From Rhizobium sp. 9140 (lineage in GTDB: Bacteria > Pseudomonadota > Alphaproteobacteria > Rhizobiales > Rhizobiaceae): a stretch of 64,000 nt of DNA. The notes under the pieces were generated by a model. The model did no database searches. It was given only the letters and a program-made list of their open reading frames with translations, and had not been told where the DNA came from. This document shows, piece by piece, positions 27,602 to 36,300 of this stretch; the first letter of the stretch is position 1, and each line of letters starts with the position of its first letter. The DNA is taken from the NCBI RefSeq assembly GCF_900067135.1, contig NZ_FJUR01000001.1:1615501-1679500 (forward strand), given 5' to 3'. The position numbers and the translations under genes are program-made.

Positions 27602-27640
27602 TGATAGAAAAATGTCAGGTTGCAGGGAACGTTTCTATCA
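27602..27640. promoter_or_regulatory. Inverted repeats upstream of the ABC importer (candidate operator)
   Basis: TGATAGAAA (27602-27610) and TTTCTATCA (27632-27640) are perfect 9-base arms 21 bases apart. Within the second arm, GGGAACGTTTCT has the AACGTT centre common in LacI-family operators. The ABC operon begins about 200 bases further on. Confidence 0.45.
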
Positions 27641-27843
27641 GGAATGACGGCTTGACCCTCTCATGACGTGTTGACCCGCCGGGCCGACTGCGGAATTGTC
27701 CCCCTGCGGTGACGAGGTAGGAGCTCACCGCTTACGCAACAAGATCCTTGTTTCCCGCCACTGCTTCGCCAGCGGCGTCGGACACGCATGCCCATAAACA
27801 GCCGCGCAACGGCGGCAACACGGATAAAGTGGAGGAGAACCCA

Positions 27844-28785
27844 ATGAAGAAATATCTCTTGGCGACAGCGCTGGCATCGATGCTCGCGACAACGGCCTCG
27901 GCCGAGACCATCGGCGTCTCGATGGCGCTTTTCGACGACAACTTCCTGACCGTTCTTCGCAACGGCATGACGGACTACTCGAAGGATCTGAAGGACGTCA
28001 CGCTGCAGATCGAGGACGCGCAGAACGATGTCGGCAAGCAGCTGAGCCAGGTGCAGAACTTTGTGGCCTCCGGCGTCGATGCGATCATCGTCAACCCGGT
28101 CGACACCGATGCGACCGTCGCACTGTCGCAGGCTGCGGCTGCCGCCGGCATCCCGCTCGTCTATGTCAACCGCCAGCCCGTCAACGTCGATGACCTTCCC
28201 GAAAAGCAGGCCTTCGTCGCCTCCGACGAAAAGGAATCCGGCACGCTGCAGACGAAGGAAGTCTGCCGCATGTTGAAGGCTGCCGGCAAGACCGAGGCGA
28301 AAGCCGTCGTGATGATGGGCGAACTGTCGAACCAGGCGGCGCGCATGCGCACGCAGGACATCAAGGACGTGCTTGCGACACCGGATTGCAGCTTCATCAA
28401 GATCGTCGAGGAGCAGACCGCCAACTGGTCGCGCACGCAGGGCTCCGACCTCATGACCAACTGGCTTTCGGCCGGCGTCCAGTTTGATGCCGTGATCGCC
28501 AACAACGACGAGATGGCCATCGGTGCGATCCAGGCCCTGAAGTCGTCCGGGCGCGCCATGGACGATGTCATCGTCGCCGGGATCGATGCGACCCAGGATG
28601 CTTTGGCCTCCATCGCGGCCGGCGAGCTCGATGTCTCGGTCTTCCAGAACGCGGCCGGTCAGGGCCGTGGTGCCGTGGATGCCGCGCTGAAGATCGCACG
28701 CGGCGAGACCGTGGAGAAGAAGGGCTACGTCCCCTTCGAGCTCGTGACGCCTGCAAACCTCAAGGACTATCAGGCGAAGAACTGA
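27844..28785 (+). CDS. Sugar/inositol ABC transporter substrate-binding protein
   Basis: A 313-residue periplasmic binding protein of the ribose/inositol cluster (Peripla_BP_4). The signal peptide is [20 protein letters not shown], cleaved before ETIG. Typical features are [28 protein letters not shown], and [26 protein letters not shown] precedes the ATG. It captures the sugar for the ATPase and permease encoded next. The adjacent iol operon makes myo-inositol or an isomer the likely ligand, as for rhizobial IbpA/IntA; the sequence alone does not prove it. Confidence 0.9.
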   Translation: MKKYLLATALASMLATTASAETIGVSMALFDDNFLTVLRNGMTDYSKDLKDVTLQIEDAQNDVGKQLSQVQNFVASGVDAIIVNPVDTDATVALSQAAAAAGIPLVYVNRQPVNVDDLPEKQAFVASDEKESGTLQTKEVCRMLKAAGKTEAKAVVMMGELSNQAARMRTQDIKDVLATPDCSFIKIVEEQTANWSRTQGSDLMTNWLSAGVQFDAVIANNDEMAIGAIQALKSSGRAMDDVIVAGIDATQDALASIAAGELDVSVFQNAAGQGRGAVDAALKIARGETVEKKGYVPFELVTPANLKDYQAKN

Positions 28786-28849
28786 TCCTCTTTGCGACAG
28801 AGGGGGAGGCGGCGACGCCTTCCCCGATCCTATCCTGGAGGGTTTCCTT

Positions 28850-30388
28850 ATGGTCAGTCCCCGCACTGCCGAAGCGATCAAGCACGTCATCGAAGAGACC
28901 GAACGCCACGGACTTCTCTCTATCGAGGGTATCCGCAAGGAGTTTCCGGGTGTCGTCGCGCTCGATAACGTCCAGCTGCGCGTTCGCCGCGGCACCGTTC
29001 ACGCCCTGATGGGGGAAAACGGGGCCGGCAAATCGACATTGATGAAAATCATCGCCGGAATCTATCAGCCGGATGCCGGCGAAATCCGCCTTCGGGGGGA
29101 GCTCGTCACGTTAAAGTCGCCGCTCGATGCGCTTGAGCAGGGCATCGCGATGATCCATCAGGAGCTGGCCCTGATGAACTGGATGACGGTCGCCGAAAAC
29201 ATCTGGATCCGGCGTGAGCCGAAAAACCGGTTCGGTCTCATCGATCATGGTCGGATGGCGGAGATGACGGCCGATCTTTTCGACCGTCTGCGCATCAAGC
29301 TCGATCCGCGCGCGCAGGTGTCGGAGCTGACCGTCGCCCAGAAGCAGATGGTCGAGATCGCCCGTGCCGTGAGCTATGACAGCTCCATCCTCATCATGGA
29401 CGAGCCGACATCGGCTTTGACGGATCGCGAGGTCGAAGGCCTGTTCTCGATCATCCGCGACCTGCGCGAACGCGGGATCGGCATCGTCTACATCACGCAC
29501 AAGATGAACGAGCTGTTCGAGATCGCCGACGAGTTCACCGTATTCCGCGACGGCAAATATGTCGGCTCTCATCTGTCGAAGGACGTCAACCGCGACGACA
29601 TCATCCGCATGATGGTCGGGCGCGATATCACCGACATGTTCCCGAAGATCGAGTGCCCGATCGGCGAGGTCATCCTCGAGGTCCGCAATCTTACGATTCC
29701 CGGCGTCTTCCACGACATATCGTTCTCGCTCCGGCGCGGGGAGATCCTGGGGCTTGCGGGGCTTGTGGGGTCGAAACGGTCGAACGTCGCCGAAGCGATC
29801 TTCGGGGTCACGCCTGCCACATCCGGCGAGATCCTGGTCAACGGCACGGCGGTGACCATCGGAAGCCCGAGCGCTGCCATGGCGCAGGGCTTTGCCTTCC
29901 TCACCGAGGATCGCAAGGAGACGGGCTGCTTCCTGAGCCTCAATTGCCTGGAAAATATCCAGTCGGCGCTGATCACGCGGTCGCACGTCAAGGGCGGTTT
30001 TGTCGATCAGTCCACCGTGACCAAGCTTTCCGAGGACATGGCGCGGCAATTGAGGGTGAAGACCCCGAACCTTTACGAGACCGTCGAGAACCTCTCGGGC
30101 GGCAACCAGCAGAAGCTGCTGATCGCCCGCTGGCTCCTGACCAAGCCGCGCATTCTTATCCTCGACGAACCCACCCGTGGCATCGACGTCGGCGCCAAGT
30201 CGGAAATCCATCGGCTCATCACCGGTCTCGCGGCGGAGGGCGTCGCGGTGCTGATGATCTCGTCGGAACTGCCGGAGGTGCTGGGGATGAGCGACCGCAT
30301 CGTCGTCATGCATGAAGGTCGCGTGTCCGGCGTCCTCGACCGCGCCGACGCCACTCAAGTCAAGATCATGGACCTCGCTGCGCGCTAG
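28850..30388 (+). CDS. Sugar ABC transporter ATP-binding protein (RbsA/IatA type, two NBDs)
   Basis: A 512-residue fused dimer of nucleotide-binding domains. The first half has Walker A GENGAGKS (~57-64), signature [17 protein letters not shown] and Walker [12 protein letters not shown]. The second half has the degenerate Walker [14 protein letters not shown], normal for this family, then [15 protein letters not shown] and [18 protein letters not shown]. It energises uptake together with the flanking binding protein and permease genes. Confidence 0.94.
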   Translation: MVSPRTAEAIKHVIEETERHGLLSIEGIRKEFPGVVALDNVQLRVRRGTVHALMGENGAGKSTLMKIIAGIYQPDAGEIRLRGELVTLKSPLDALEQGIAMIHQELALMNWMTVAENIWIRREPKNRFGLIDHGRMAEMTADLFDRLRIKLDPRAQVSELTVAQKQMVEIARAVSYDSSILIMDEPTSALTDREVEGLFSIIRDLRERGIGIVYITHKMNELFEIADEFTVFRDGKYVGSHLSKDVNRDDIIRMMVGRDITDMFPKIECPIGEVILEVRNLTIPGVFHDISFSLRRGEILGLAGLVGSKRSNVAEAIFGVTPATSGEILVNGTAVTIGSPSAAMAQGFAFLTEDRKETGCFLSLNCLENIQSALITRSHVKGGFVDQSTVTKLSEDMARQLRVKTPNLYETVENLSGGNQQKLLIARWLLTKPRILILDEPTRGIDVGAKSEIHRLITGLAAEGVAVLMISSELPEVLGMSDRIVVMHEGRVSGVLDRADATQVKIMDLAAR

Positions 30389-30416
30389 TCGCGCATCGCG
30401 GGAGGAGACAGCGAAC

Positions 30417-31436
30417 ATGAACACCATCACGCAACCGGTTCCCAAATTGCAGCAGACGCGGCGTCGCGTTCCCCCGGAACTGACGATCCTTCTCGTGCTC
30501 GTCGGGATCTCGCTGACGTTCGAAATTCTCGGCTGGATGCTGCAGGGGCAGAGCTTCCTCGGCAATACGCAGCGGCTCTCGATCATGATCCTGCAGGTCT
30601 CGGTCATCGGCATCATCGCGATCGGTGTCACGCAGGTCATCATCTCGGACGGCATCGACCTCAGCTCCGGTTCGATCGTCGGGGCAACGGCGATGATCTC
30701 CATGAGTCTGGCCCAGGTCGGCACCTTCGAGCGTGCGCTCTATCCCGGCCTGACGGATCTTCCGGTCATCGTGCCCGTTATTGCCGGGCTTCTGGTCGGC
30801 GTCGTCTGCGGCGCGATCAACGGGCTTCTCATCGCTTACTCGCGCATCCCGCCGTTCATCGCGACGCTCGGTATGATGGTCACCGCACGCGGCTTTGCGA
30901 AGTGGTACACCAAAGGTCAGCCGATCAGCTTTCCCACAGACAGCTTTGCGGCGATCGGCAAGGGACTCGCACCGGTCCTGATTTTCCTCATCGTCGCCGC
31001 CATCATGCATGTGGTCCTGCGCTACACCCGTTATGGCAAGTTCACCTATGCCATCGGCGCGAACAAGCAGGCGGCGCGCGTCTCGGGCATCGATGTCGAG
31101 CGCCACACGGTCAAGGTCTATGCGGTCGCGGGTCTCCTCTCGGCACTCGCCGGCATCGTCGTCGCCTCGCGCGGCCTGACCGCCCAGGCCGGCATGGGCA
31201 CGAGCTATGAGCTCGATGCGATTGCCATGGCCGTCATCGGCGGTGTCTCCCTTTCGGGCGGTCGCGGCTCCATCCTCGGCACCATGATCGGCATGGTCAT
31301 CTTCGGGGTCATCATCTCCGGGTTCACGTTCCTGCGGCTCGATGCCTATTATCAGGAAATGCTCAAGGGCATCATCATCGTCGCCGCCGTCGTGGCCGAC
31401 GTCTATCGCCAGCGAAAGCGCGTGAAAAAGGCCTGA
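30417..31436 (+). CDS. Sugar ABC transporter permease (RbsC/IatP type)
   Basis: A 339-residue inner-membrane permease of the BPD_transp_2 family, with about eight to ten hydrophobic helices. Conserved elements include IDLSSGSIVG, the AYSRIPPFIATLGMM segment, GANKQAARVSGIDVERHTVKVYAVAGLLSALAGIVVASR and AVIGGVSLSGGRGSILGT. The ATG at 30417 follows GGGAGGAGA. It is the third gene of the importer operon; the catabolic genes begin 139 bases later. Confidence 0.94.
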   Translation: MNTITQPVPKLQQTRRRVPPELTILLVLVGISLTFEILGWMLQGQSFLGNTQRLSIMILQVSVIGIIAIGVTQVIISDGIDLSSGSIVGATAMISMSLAQVGTFERALYPGLTDLPVIVPVIAGLLVGVVCGAINGLLIAYSRIPPFIATLGMMVTARGFAKWYTKGQPISFPTDSFAAIGKGLAPVLIFLIVAAIMHVVLRYTRYGKFTYAIGANKQAARVSGIDVERHTVKVYAVAGLLSALAGIVVASRGLTAQAGMGTSYELDAIAMAVIGGVSLSGGRGSILGTMIGMVIFGVIISGFTFLRLDAYYQEMLKGIIIVAAVVADVYRQRKRVKKA

Positions 31437-31466
31437 CCATCTGGACGCGAGATGACCATCCAGCCC

Positions 31467-31480
31467 TGAACGTCCATTCC
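31467..31480. promoter_or_regulatory. Candidate IolR site before the catabolic operon
   Basis: TGAA-CGTCCA-TTCC differs at one base from GGAA-N6-TTCC, which I recall as the IolR-bound motif in Sinorhizobium meliloti. It lies ~95 bases before the first gene of the iol operon. The assignment rests on that memory and on the iolR gene at 40317. Confidence 0.4.
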
Positions 31481-31575
31481 ATCCGCAGAACGGCGTCATC
31501 GATGCAGAATCGACACGAGGTCCGAGAGCCTTGACGCATGCGCAGAAAAGACCAGCGAGAAGGAGATAATCCCTC

Positions 31576-32478
31576 ATGAAACACACCCTCGACCCACACA
31601 TGTTCCGGCACCTGTCGTTGGAGGACACCTGCCGGAAAGTTGCCGATCTCGGCTACGACTACGTGGAACTGTCGCCGCGTCCGGATTTTCTCTCCTGGTG
31701 GACGAGGCCCAAGGTCTATCCGGAGCGCGTCGCCAGCTTCAAGAAGGCGCTCAAGGATCACGGTGTCGGCCTTGCGACACTCCAGCCGATGTATCGCTGG
31801 GCGAGCCCTTACCAGGACGAGTGGGACAACGCGATCGACAACTGGAAGCGCGTCATCGAGATTGCGGTCGAGATGGATGGTCCGATGCTCGTCTCGGAGT
31901 TCGGGCGTGGCGGATCGCCGGACCGCAGCCTAAACGATCGCTCGGGCCTTCATCGTCCCGAGACCTGCGAGGCCCAGTTCTTCCGCGCCATGGATATTCT
32001 CGTGCCTCTCCTCGAGAAGGAAGGCCTTGTCCTGTCTCTGGAAGCGCACCCGGAAGACTGGATCGAACAGATCGCACCGGCCGTCGATATCATCAAGACG
32101 ATCAACTCGCCGTCCGTCAAAGCGTCGTTCATCGCGCCGCACACGTTCTTCTACGGTCCCGACATGGTTGCCAATCTTCGTGCGACGGAGGGGCATCTGG
32201 TGCATGTCCGGCTGGCCGACACCTACGACCACAACAAGTCGTCGGAGCTTCGCTACATCGTCAACCCTCCGGGTTCCAAGGTGCGCGTCCATCAGCACAC
32301 CAACTTCGGCCAGGGCGAGATCGATTTCGACACGTTCTTCGCAACGCTCGCAGACATGAAATTCGACGGTGTTCTCTCGAACTGCGTGTTCGCCTGGGAA
32401 GACCGTGTCGATGAGAGCGCGCGCTTCATGCTCAACGAAACCCGGCGCTACGTCGCCAAATACTGGAATGAGGCCTGA
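31576..32478 (+). CDS. TIM-barrel sugar isomerase/epimerase-like protein (AP_endonuc_2)
   Basis: A 300-residue xylose-isomerase-like TIM barrel. Expected metal-site features are a Glu near VSEFGRG, EAHPEDW (Glu-x-His), [10 protein letters not shown] (Asp/His), [11 protein letters not shown] and a final segment [11 protein letters not shown]. It is the first gene of the iol operon, two bases upstream of the dehydrogenase gene. Its substrate is probably an inositol-derived ketone or keto acid, but I cannot choose between isomerase, epimerase and dehydratase. It differs clearly from the two IolE proteins of the window. Confidence 0.82.
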   Translation: MKHTLDPHMFRHLSLEDTCRKVADLGYDYVELSPRPDFLSWWTRPKVYPERVASFKKALKDHGVGLATLQPMYRWASPYQDEWDNAIDNWKRVIEIAVEMDGPMLVSEFGRGGSPDRSLNDRSGLHRPETCEAQFFRAMDILVPLLEKEGLVLSLEAHPEDWIEQIAPAVDIIKTINSPSVKASFIAPHTFFYGPDMVANLRATEGHLVHVRLADTYDHNKSSELRYIVNPPGSKVRVHQHTNFGQGEIDFDTFFATLADMKFDGVLSNCVFAWEDRVDESARFMLNETRRYVAKYWNEA

Positions 32479-32479
32479 A

Positions 32480-33490
32480 ATGACTGTTAGAATTGGTGTT
32501 ATCGGCACGGGTGCCATCGGGCGCGATCATGCGCGCCGCATCAACCACGTCCTTGGCGGCGCAAGGATCGTCGCTCTGAGCGACGTCAACCGGGCCTCGG
32601 CCGAAGCGGTCAAGGCAGACATCGCACCGGATGCCGCCATTTTCGACACGGGCGAGGCGCTGATCGCCTCGCCGGATGTCGATGCCGTTCTCGTGACCTC
32701 CTGGGGCGCGACGCACGAACAATATGTCCTCGCAGCAATCGCTGCCGGCAAGCCGTGTTTCTGCGAGAAGCCGTTGGCCACGACGGCGGATGGCGGCAAG
32801 CGCATCGTCGATGCGGAGGTCGCTCATGGGAAACGCCTCGTGCAGGTCGGCTTCATGCGCCGCTACGATGCGGGCTACGTCGCCCTGAAGAAGGTGGTCG
32901 ACAGCCAGATCGGCGCGCCGATCATGGTGCATGCCGCGCACCGCAACCCCGCCGTGCCCGAGCAATACGTCACCCCGATGGCGATCCACGACACGATGAT
33001 CCACGAGATCGACGTGCTGCGCTGGCTGCTCGACGACGACTACGTCTCCGCCCGCGTTCTCTTTCCGCGGGCCTCCGCCCGCAGCCATGCCAAGCTGCGC
33101 GATCCCCAGATCGTCATTCTGGAAACCGCCAAGGGCACGATCATCGACGTCGAGATCTTCGTGAACTGCCACTACGGCTACGACATCCAGTGCCAGGTCG
33201 TCGGCGAGGACGGTATCGCCAACTTGCCCGACCCCATGGCCATTCCCATGCGTCTCGGTGCGCGCCAGCAGAGCGAGATCCTGACCGACTGGAAGGACCG
33301 TTTCATCGCCAGCTACGACGTCGAACTGCAGGATTTCATCCATGCCGCGGCCAGGGGCACCGCCTCCGGCCCCAGTTCATGGGACGGCTATGTCGCCGCA
33401 ATCACATCGGATGCCTGCGTCAGCGCGCAGGATGCCGAAGGTGCCGCGATCGCCATCAACCTTCCCGCCCGTCCGGCGCTGTATAACTGA
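32480..33490 (+). CDS. iolG: Inositol 2-dehydrogenase-like oxidoreductase (Gfo/Idh/MocA)
   Basis: A 336-residue NAD-dependent dehydrogenase. The Rossmann motif [19 protein letters not shown] starts the protein, and the [11 protein letters not shown] motif carries the catalytic Lys. [17 protein letters not shown] and [17 protein letters not shown] (catalytic Asp/His) are features of the IolG/IdhA subgroup. It would oxidise myo-inositol to scyllo-inosose, the first step of the pathway. The ATG is one base after the previous stop. An isomer-specific role is possible, since three more relatives are encoded in the reverse operon. Confidence 0.87.
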   Translation: MTVRIGVIGTGAIGRDHARRINHVLGGARIVALSDVNRASAEAVKADIAPDAAIFDTGEALIASPDVDAVLVTSWGATHEQYVLAAIAAGKPCFCEKPLATTADGGKRIVDAEVAHGKRLVQVGFMRRYDAGYVALKKVVDSQIGAPIMVHAAHRNPAVPEQYVTPMAIHDTMIHEIDVLRWLLDDDYVSARVLFPRASARSHAKLRDPQIVILETAKGTIIDVEIFVNCHYGYDIQCQVVGEDGIANLPDPMAIPMRLGARQQSEILTDWKDRFIASYDVELQDFIHAAARGTASGPSSWDGYVAAITSDACVSAQDAEGAAIAINLPARPALYN

Positions 33491-33498
33491 GGTCTCCC

Positions 33499-34284
33499 AT
33501 GCGTTTTGCCATCAACCACATCACGGCCCCGAACCTGTCTCTCGAGGATTTCTTTTCAACCGCCCGCCGTCTCGGGCTGACGGAGGTCGAAATCCGCAAC
33601 GACACCCCGGATGTCGTCCACACGATGGACCCCGCAGACGTCAAGGCGGCGGCGGAGAAGGCCGGCGTCGAGATCGTTTCGATCAACGCGCTTTATCCCT
33701 TCAACGTCTGGTCGGGAGATCTCCCGGCAAAGGCTGTGGCTCTGGCGGATTACGCTGCGGCGAGCGGCGCCAAGGCGCTGGTCATGTGCCCGCTGAATGA
33801 CGGGACAAAGGTATCTTTCGATGATCTCGTGGCAGCTCTCTCAGCCATGAAGCCGATCCTTCAGGAGCGCGGTCTGACAGGCCTCGTCGAGCCCCTGGGA
33901 TTCCCGATCTCCTCCTTGAGAACGAAGGCGGAAGCCCTCAGCGCCATCGATGCGGCTGACGGCAGCGATGTCTACAGACTGGTCCACGACACCTTCCATC
34001 ATCACCTTGCGGGGGAAACCGAGTTTTTCCCGAGCCGCACGGGCCTTGTCCACATCTCGGGCGTGGTCGATCCGGCGGTTGCGGTGGACGACATGCTCGA
34101 TGCGCACCGCGTGCTGGTGGATGATGCAGACCGTCTGGAGAACGTGGCGCAGATCAAGGCGCTGATCGCCGCCGGCTTCGATGGCCCCTTCAGCTTCGAG
34201 CCCTTTGCCGAAGAGGTCCACGCGTTGACCGATCCGGAAGCGGCCGTCCGCGAGAGCATCGCCTACGTCTCGGCCCATCTCTGA
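33499..34284 (+). CDS. IolI-like TIM-barrel enzyme
   Basis: A 261-residue AP_endonuc_2-fold protein that starts MRFAINHITAPNLSLEDFF and has Glu in LVEPLGFP, HDTFHHH, and a terminal FSFEPFAEEV, consistent with a metal-dependent isomerase. This small group is close to IolI, which interconverts inosose isomers (scyllo-inosose and 1-keto-chiro-inositol). It lies eight bases after the iolG-like gene, so the three upstream genes of the operon form a compact set. The IolI assignment is plausible but unproved. Confidence 0.78.
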   Translation: MRFAINHITAPNLSLEDFFSTARRLGLTEVEIRNDTPDVVHTMDPADVKAAAEKAGVEIVSINALYPFNVWSGDLPAKAVALADYAAASGAKALVMCPLNDGTKVSFDDLVAALSAMKPILQERGLTGLVEPLGFPISSLRTKAEALSAIDAADGSDVYRLVHDTFHHHLAGETEFFPSRTGLVHISGVVDPAVAVDDMLDAHRVLVDDADRLENVAQIKALIAAGFDGPFSFEPFAEEVHALTDPEAAVRESIAYVSAHL

Positions 34285-34361
34285 CGCAACGAGCGGCCGT
34301 GTCTGCGCGCAGGTGCAGGCACGGTCGATCCCTGGAACCGCGGCCCATGCCGGAGGATGAA

Positions 34362-36299
34362 ATGAACAAGTCACTGGATGTCATCACGATCGGTCGATCA
34401 TCCGTCGATCTCTACGGTGCTCAGATCGGCGGACGTCTGGAGGATATGGGCTCCTTCCGCAAATATATCGGCGGCTCGCCGACCAATATGGCTGCGGGAA
34501 CAGCCCGACTCGGCCTCCGGTCCGCCCTGATCACGCGGGTGGGCAACGAGCATATGGGGCGCTTCATCCGCGAGGAACTGGCGCGCGAAGGCGTCGATGT
34601 CACCGGCGTGAAAACCGATCCCGAGCGGCTGACGGCGCTCGTGCTTCTCGGCATCCGTGACGAGGAGACATTCCCGCTGATCTTCTATCGCGAGAACTGC
34701 GCCGACATGGCCTTGAGCGAGGACGACATTGACGAAGAGCTCATTGCCCGTTCACGCTCCGTCGTTGCCACCGGCACGCATCTGAGCCACCCCGACACCG
34801 AAAAGGCCGTTCTGAAGGCGCTGGAGCTTGCCCGCAAGCACGGAGCCCGGACCGCGCTCGATATCGACTACCGTCCCAATCTCTGGGGCCTTGCCGGCCA
34901 TGGCGACGGCGAAAGCCGGTTCGTCGAAAGTGCGGCCGTCACATCCAAGCTGCAATCGACGCTTCATCTCTTCGACCTCATCGTGGGGACGGAAGAGGAA
35001 TTCCACATCGCGGGCGGCTCCACGGACACCATCGCGGCGTTGCGTGCGGTGCGCGCCGTCTCGCGCGCGACGCTCGTCTGCAAACGCGGTGCGGCAGGAG
35101 CCGTCGCCTTCACGGGCAATATTCCCGACGATCTTAACGACGGAGAAACCGGGCCCGGCTATCCCATCGAGGTCTTCAACGTGCTGGGTGCGGGCGACGG
35201 GTTCATGTCCGGCCTCATCAAGGGCTGGCTCGAGGATGCCGCTTGGCCGCGTGCCCTTCAATATGCCAATGCCTGCGGCGCCTTTGCCGTCAGCCGCCAC
35301 GGCTGCACGCCGGCCTATCCCTCGCTGGCGGAGCTTACGTTCTTCCTCGATCGAGGGGTGAAGACCAAGGCGCTGCGTCAGGATCCTGAGCTCGAGCAGA
35401 TCCACTGGGCGACGAACCGGCACCAGGACTGGTCGATCATGCGTGTCTTCGCCTTCGATCACCGCATGCAGCTGGAAGCCATGCCGGGAGCCACGCCCGA
35501 GAAGATCGGCCACTTCAAGGCGCTCTGCCTCCAAGCCGCGCTCGGCGTGCAGAACGGTCAGCCGGGATACGGCATTCTCTGCGACAATCGCCTCGGCAAG
35601 CGCGCTCTGCACGCGGCTTCCGGCACCGGCCTCTGGATCGGCCGTCCGGTGGAGTGGCCGGGATCGCGTCCGCTGACGCTCGAGCCGGAGATCGGTCCCG
35701 ACTTCGGCGGCCTGGATGAATGGCCGCTCGACAATGTCGTGAAGGTCCTGTGCTTCTGCCATCCCGATGATGCGACCGACCTGAGGGATGCGCAGGAGGA
35801 AACGGTCAGGCGACTTTTTGCGGCCGCGCGGCGCAACCGGCTGGAGTTTTTGCTGGAGATCATTCCGTCGAAAGTCAGCCCTGTGAATGATGACACCAAC
35901 GCCACGCTGATCCGCCGCTTCTACGAGATCGGCGTCTATCCCGACTGGTGGAAGCTGGAGCCGATGGCGAGCCGCGTTGCCTGGGAGAAGGCCTGCACCG
36001 CCATCACCGACAACGATCCGAACACACGCGGCATCGTGGTCCTTGGGCTTGATGCGCCGGAGGACGAATTGGCGGCCAGCTTCAATGTCGCCGCCAGCTT
36101 CCCGCTGGTGAAGGGCTTTGCGGTGGGACGAACGATCTTCGCCCAGGCGGCCCGAGACTGGCTTGTCGGTGCGACCACGGATGCGGATGCCGTTGCAGAT
36201 ATGCAGGCCCGCTACCGCCGCCTTTGCGTCCTCTGGGACACGGCGCGGGCGGCGGCGCAGGACAATGATGCGGCGGTTTCGTCGCAGGGAGGACTTTGA
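34362..36299 (+). CDS. iolC: 5-Dehydro-2-deoxygluconokinase fused to DUF2090 domain
   Basis: A 645-residue fusion. Residues ~1-330 are a PfkB/ribokinase kinase: the N-terminal IGGSPTNMAAGTARLG, the TALDIDYRPNLW segment, and the anion-hole/catalytic motif NVLGAGDGFMSGLIKG near residue 275. It phosphorylates 5-dehydro-2-deoxy-D-gluconate. Residues ~350-640 are DUF2090, an aldolase-like TIM barrel (MRVFAFDHRMQLEAM, LEFLLEIIPSK, GIVVLGLDAP) that probably supplies the IolJ cleavage step. This fusion is common in proteobacteria. GGAGG precedes the ATG at 34362. It is joined to iolD by one base. Confidence 0.95.
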   Translation: MNKSLDVITIGRSSVDLYGAQIGGRLEDMGSFRKYIGGSPTNMAAGTARLGLRSALITRVGNEHMGRFIREELAREGVDVTGVKTDPERLTALVLLGIRDEETFPLIFYRENCADMALSEDDIDEELIARSRSVVATGTHLSHPDTEKAVLKALELARKHGARTALDIDYRPNLWGLAGHGDGESRFVESAAVTSKLQSTLHLFDLIVGTEEEFHIAGGSTDTIAALRAVRAVSRATLVCKRGAAGAVAFTGNIPDDLNDGETGPGYPIEVFNVLGAGDGFMSGLIKGWLEDAAWPRALQYANACGAFAVSRHGCTPAYPSLAELTFFLDRGVKTKALRQDPELEQIHWATNRHQDWSIMRVFAFDHRMQLEAMPGATPEKIGHFKALCLQAALGVQNGQPGYGILCDNRLGKRALHAASGTGLWIGRPVEWPGSRPLTLEPEIGPDFGGLDEWPLDNVVKVLCFCHPDDATDLRDAQEETVRRLFAAARRNRLEFLLEIIPSKVSPVNDDTNATLIRRFYEIGVYPDWWKLEPMASRVAWEKACTAITDNDPNTRGIVVLGLDAPEDELAASFNVAASFPLVKGFAVGRTIFAQAARDWLVGATTDADAVADMQARYRRLCVLWDTARAAAQDNDAAVSSQGGL

Positions 36300-36300
36300 C

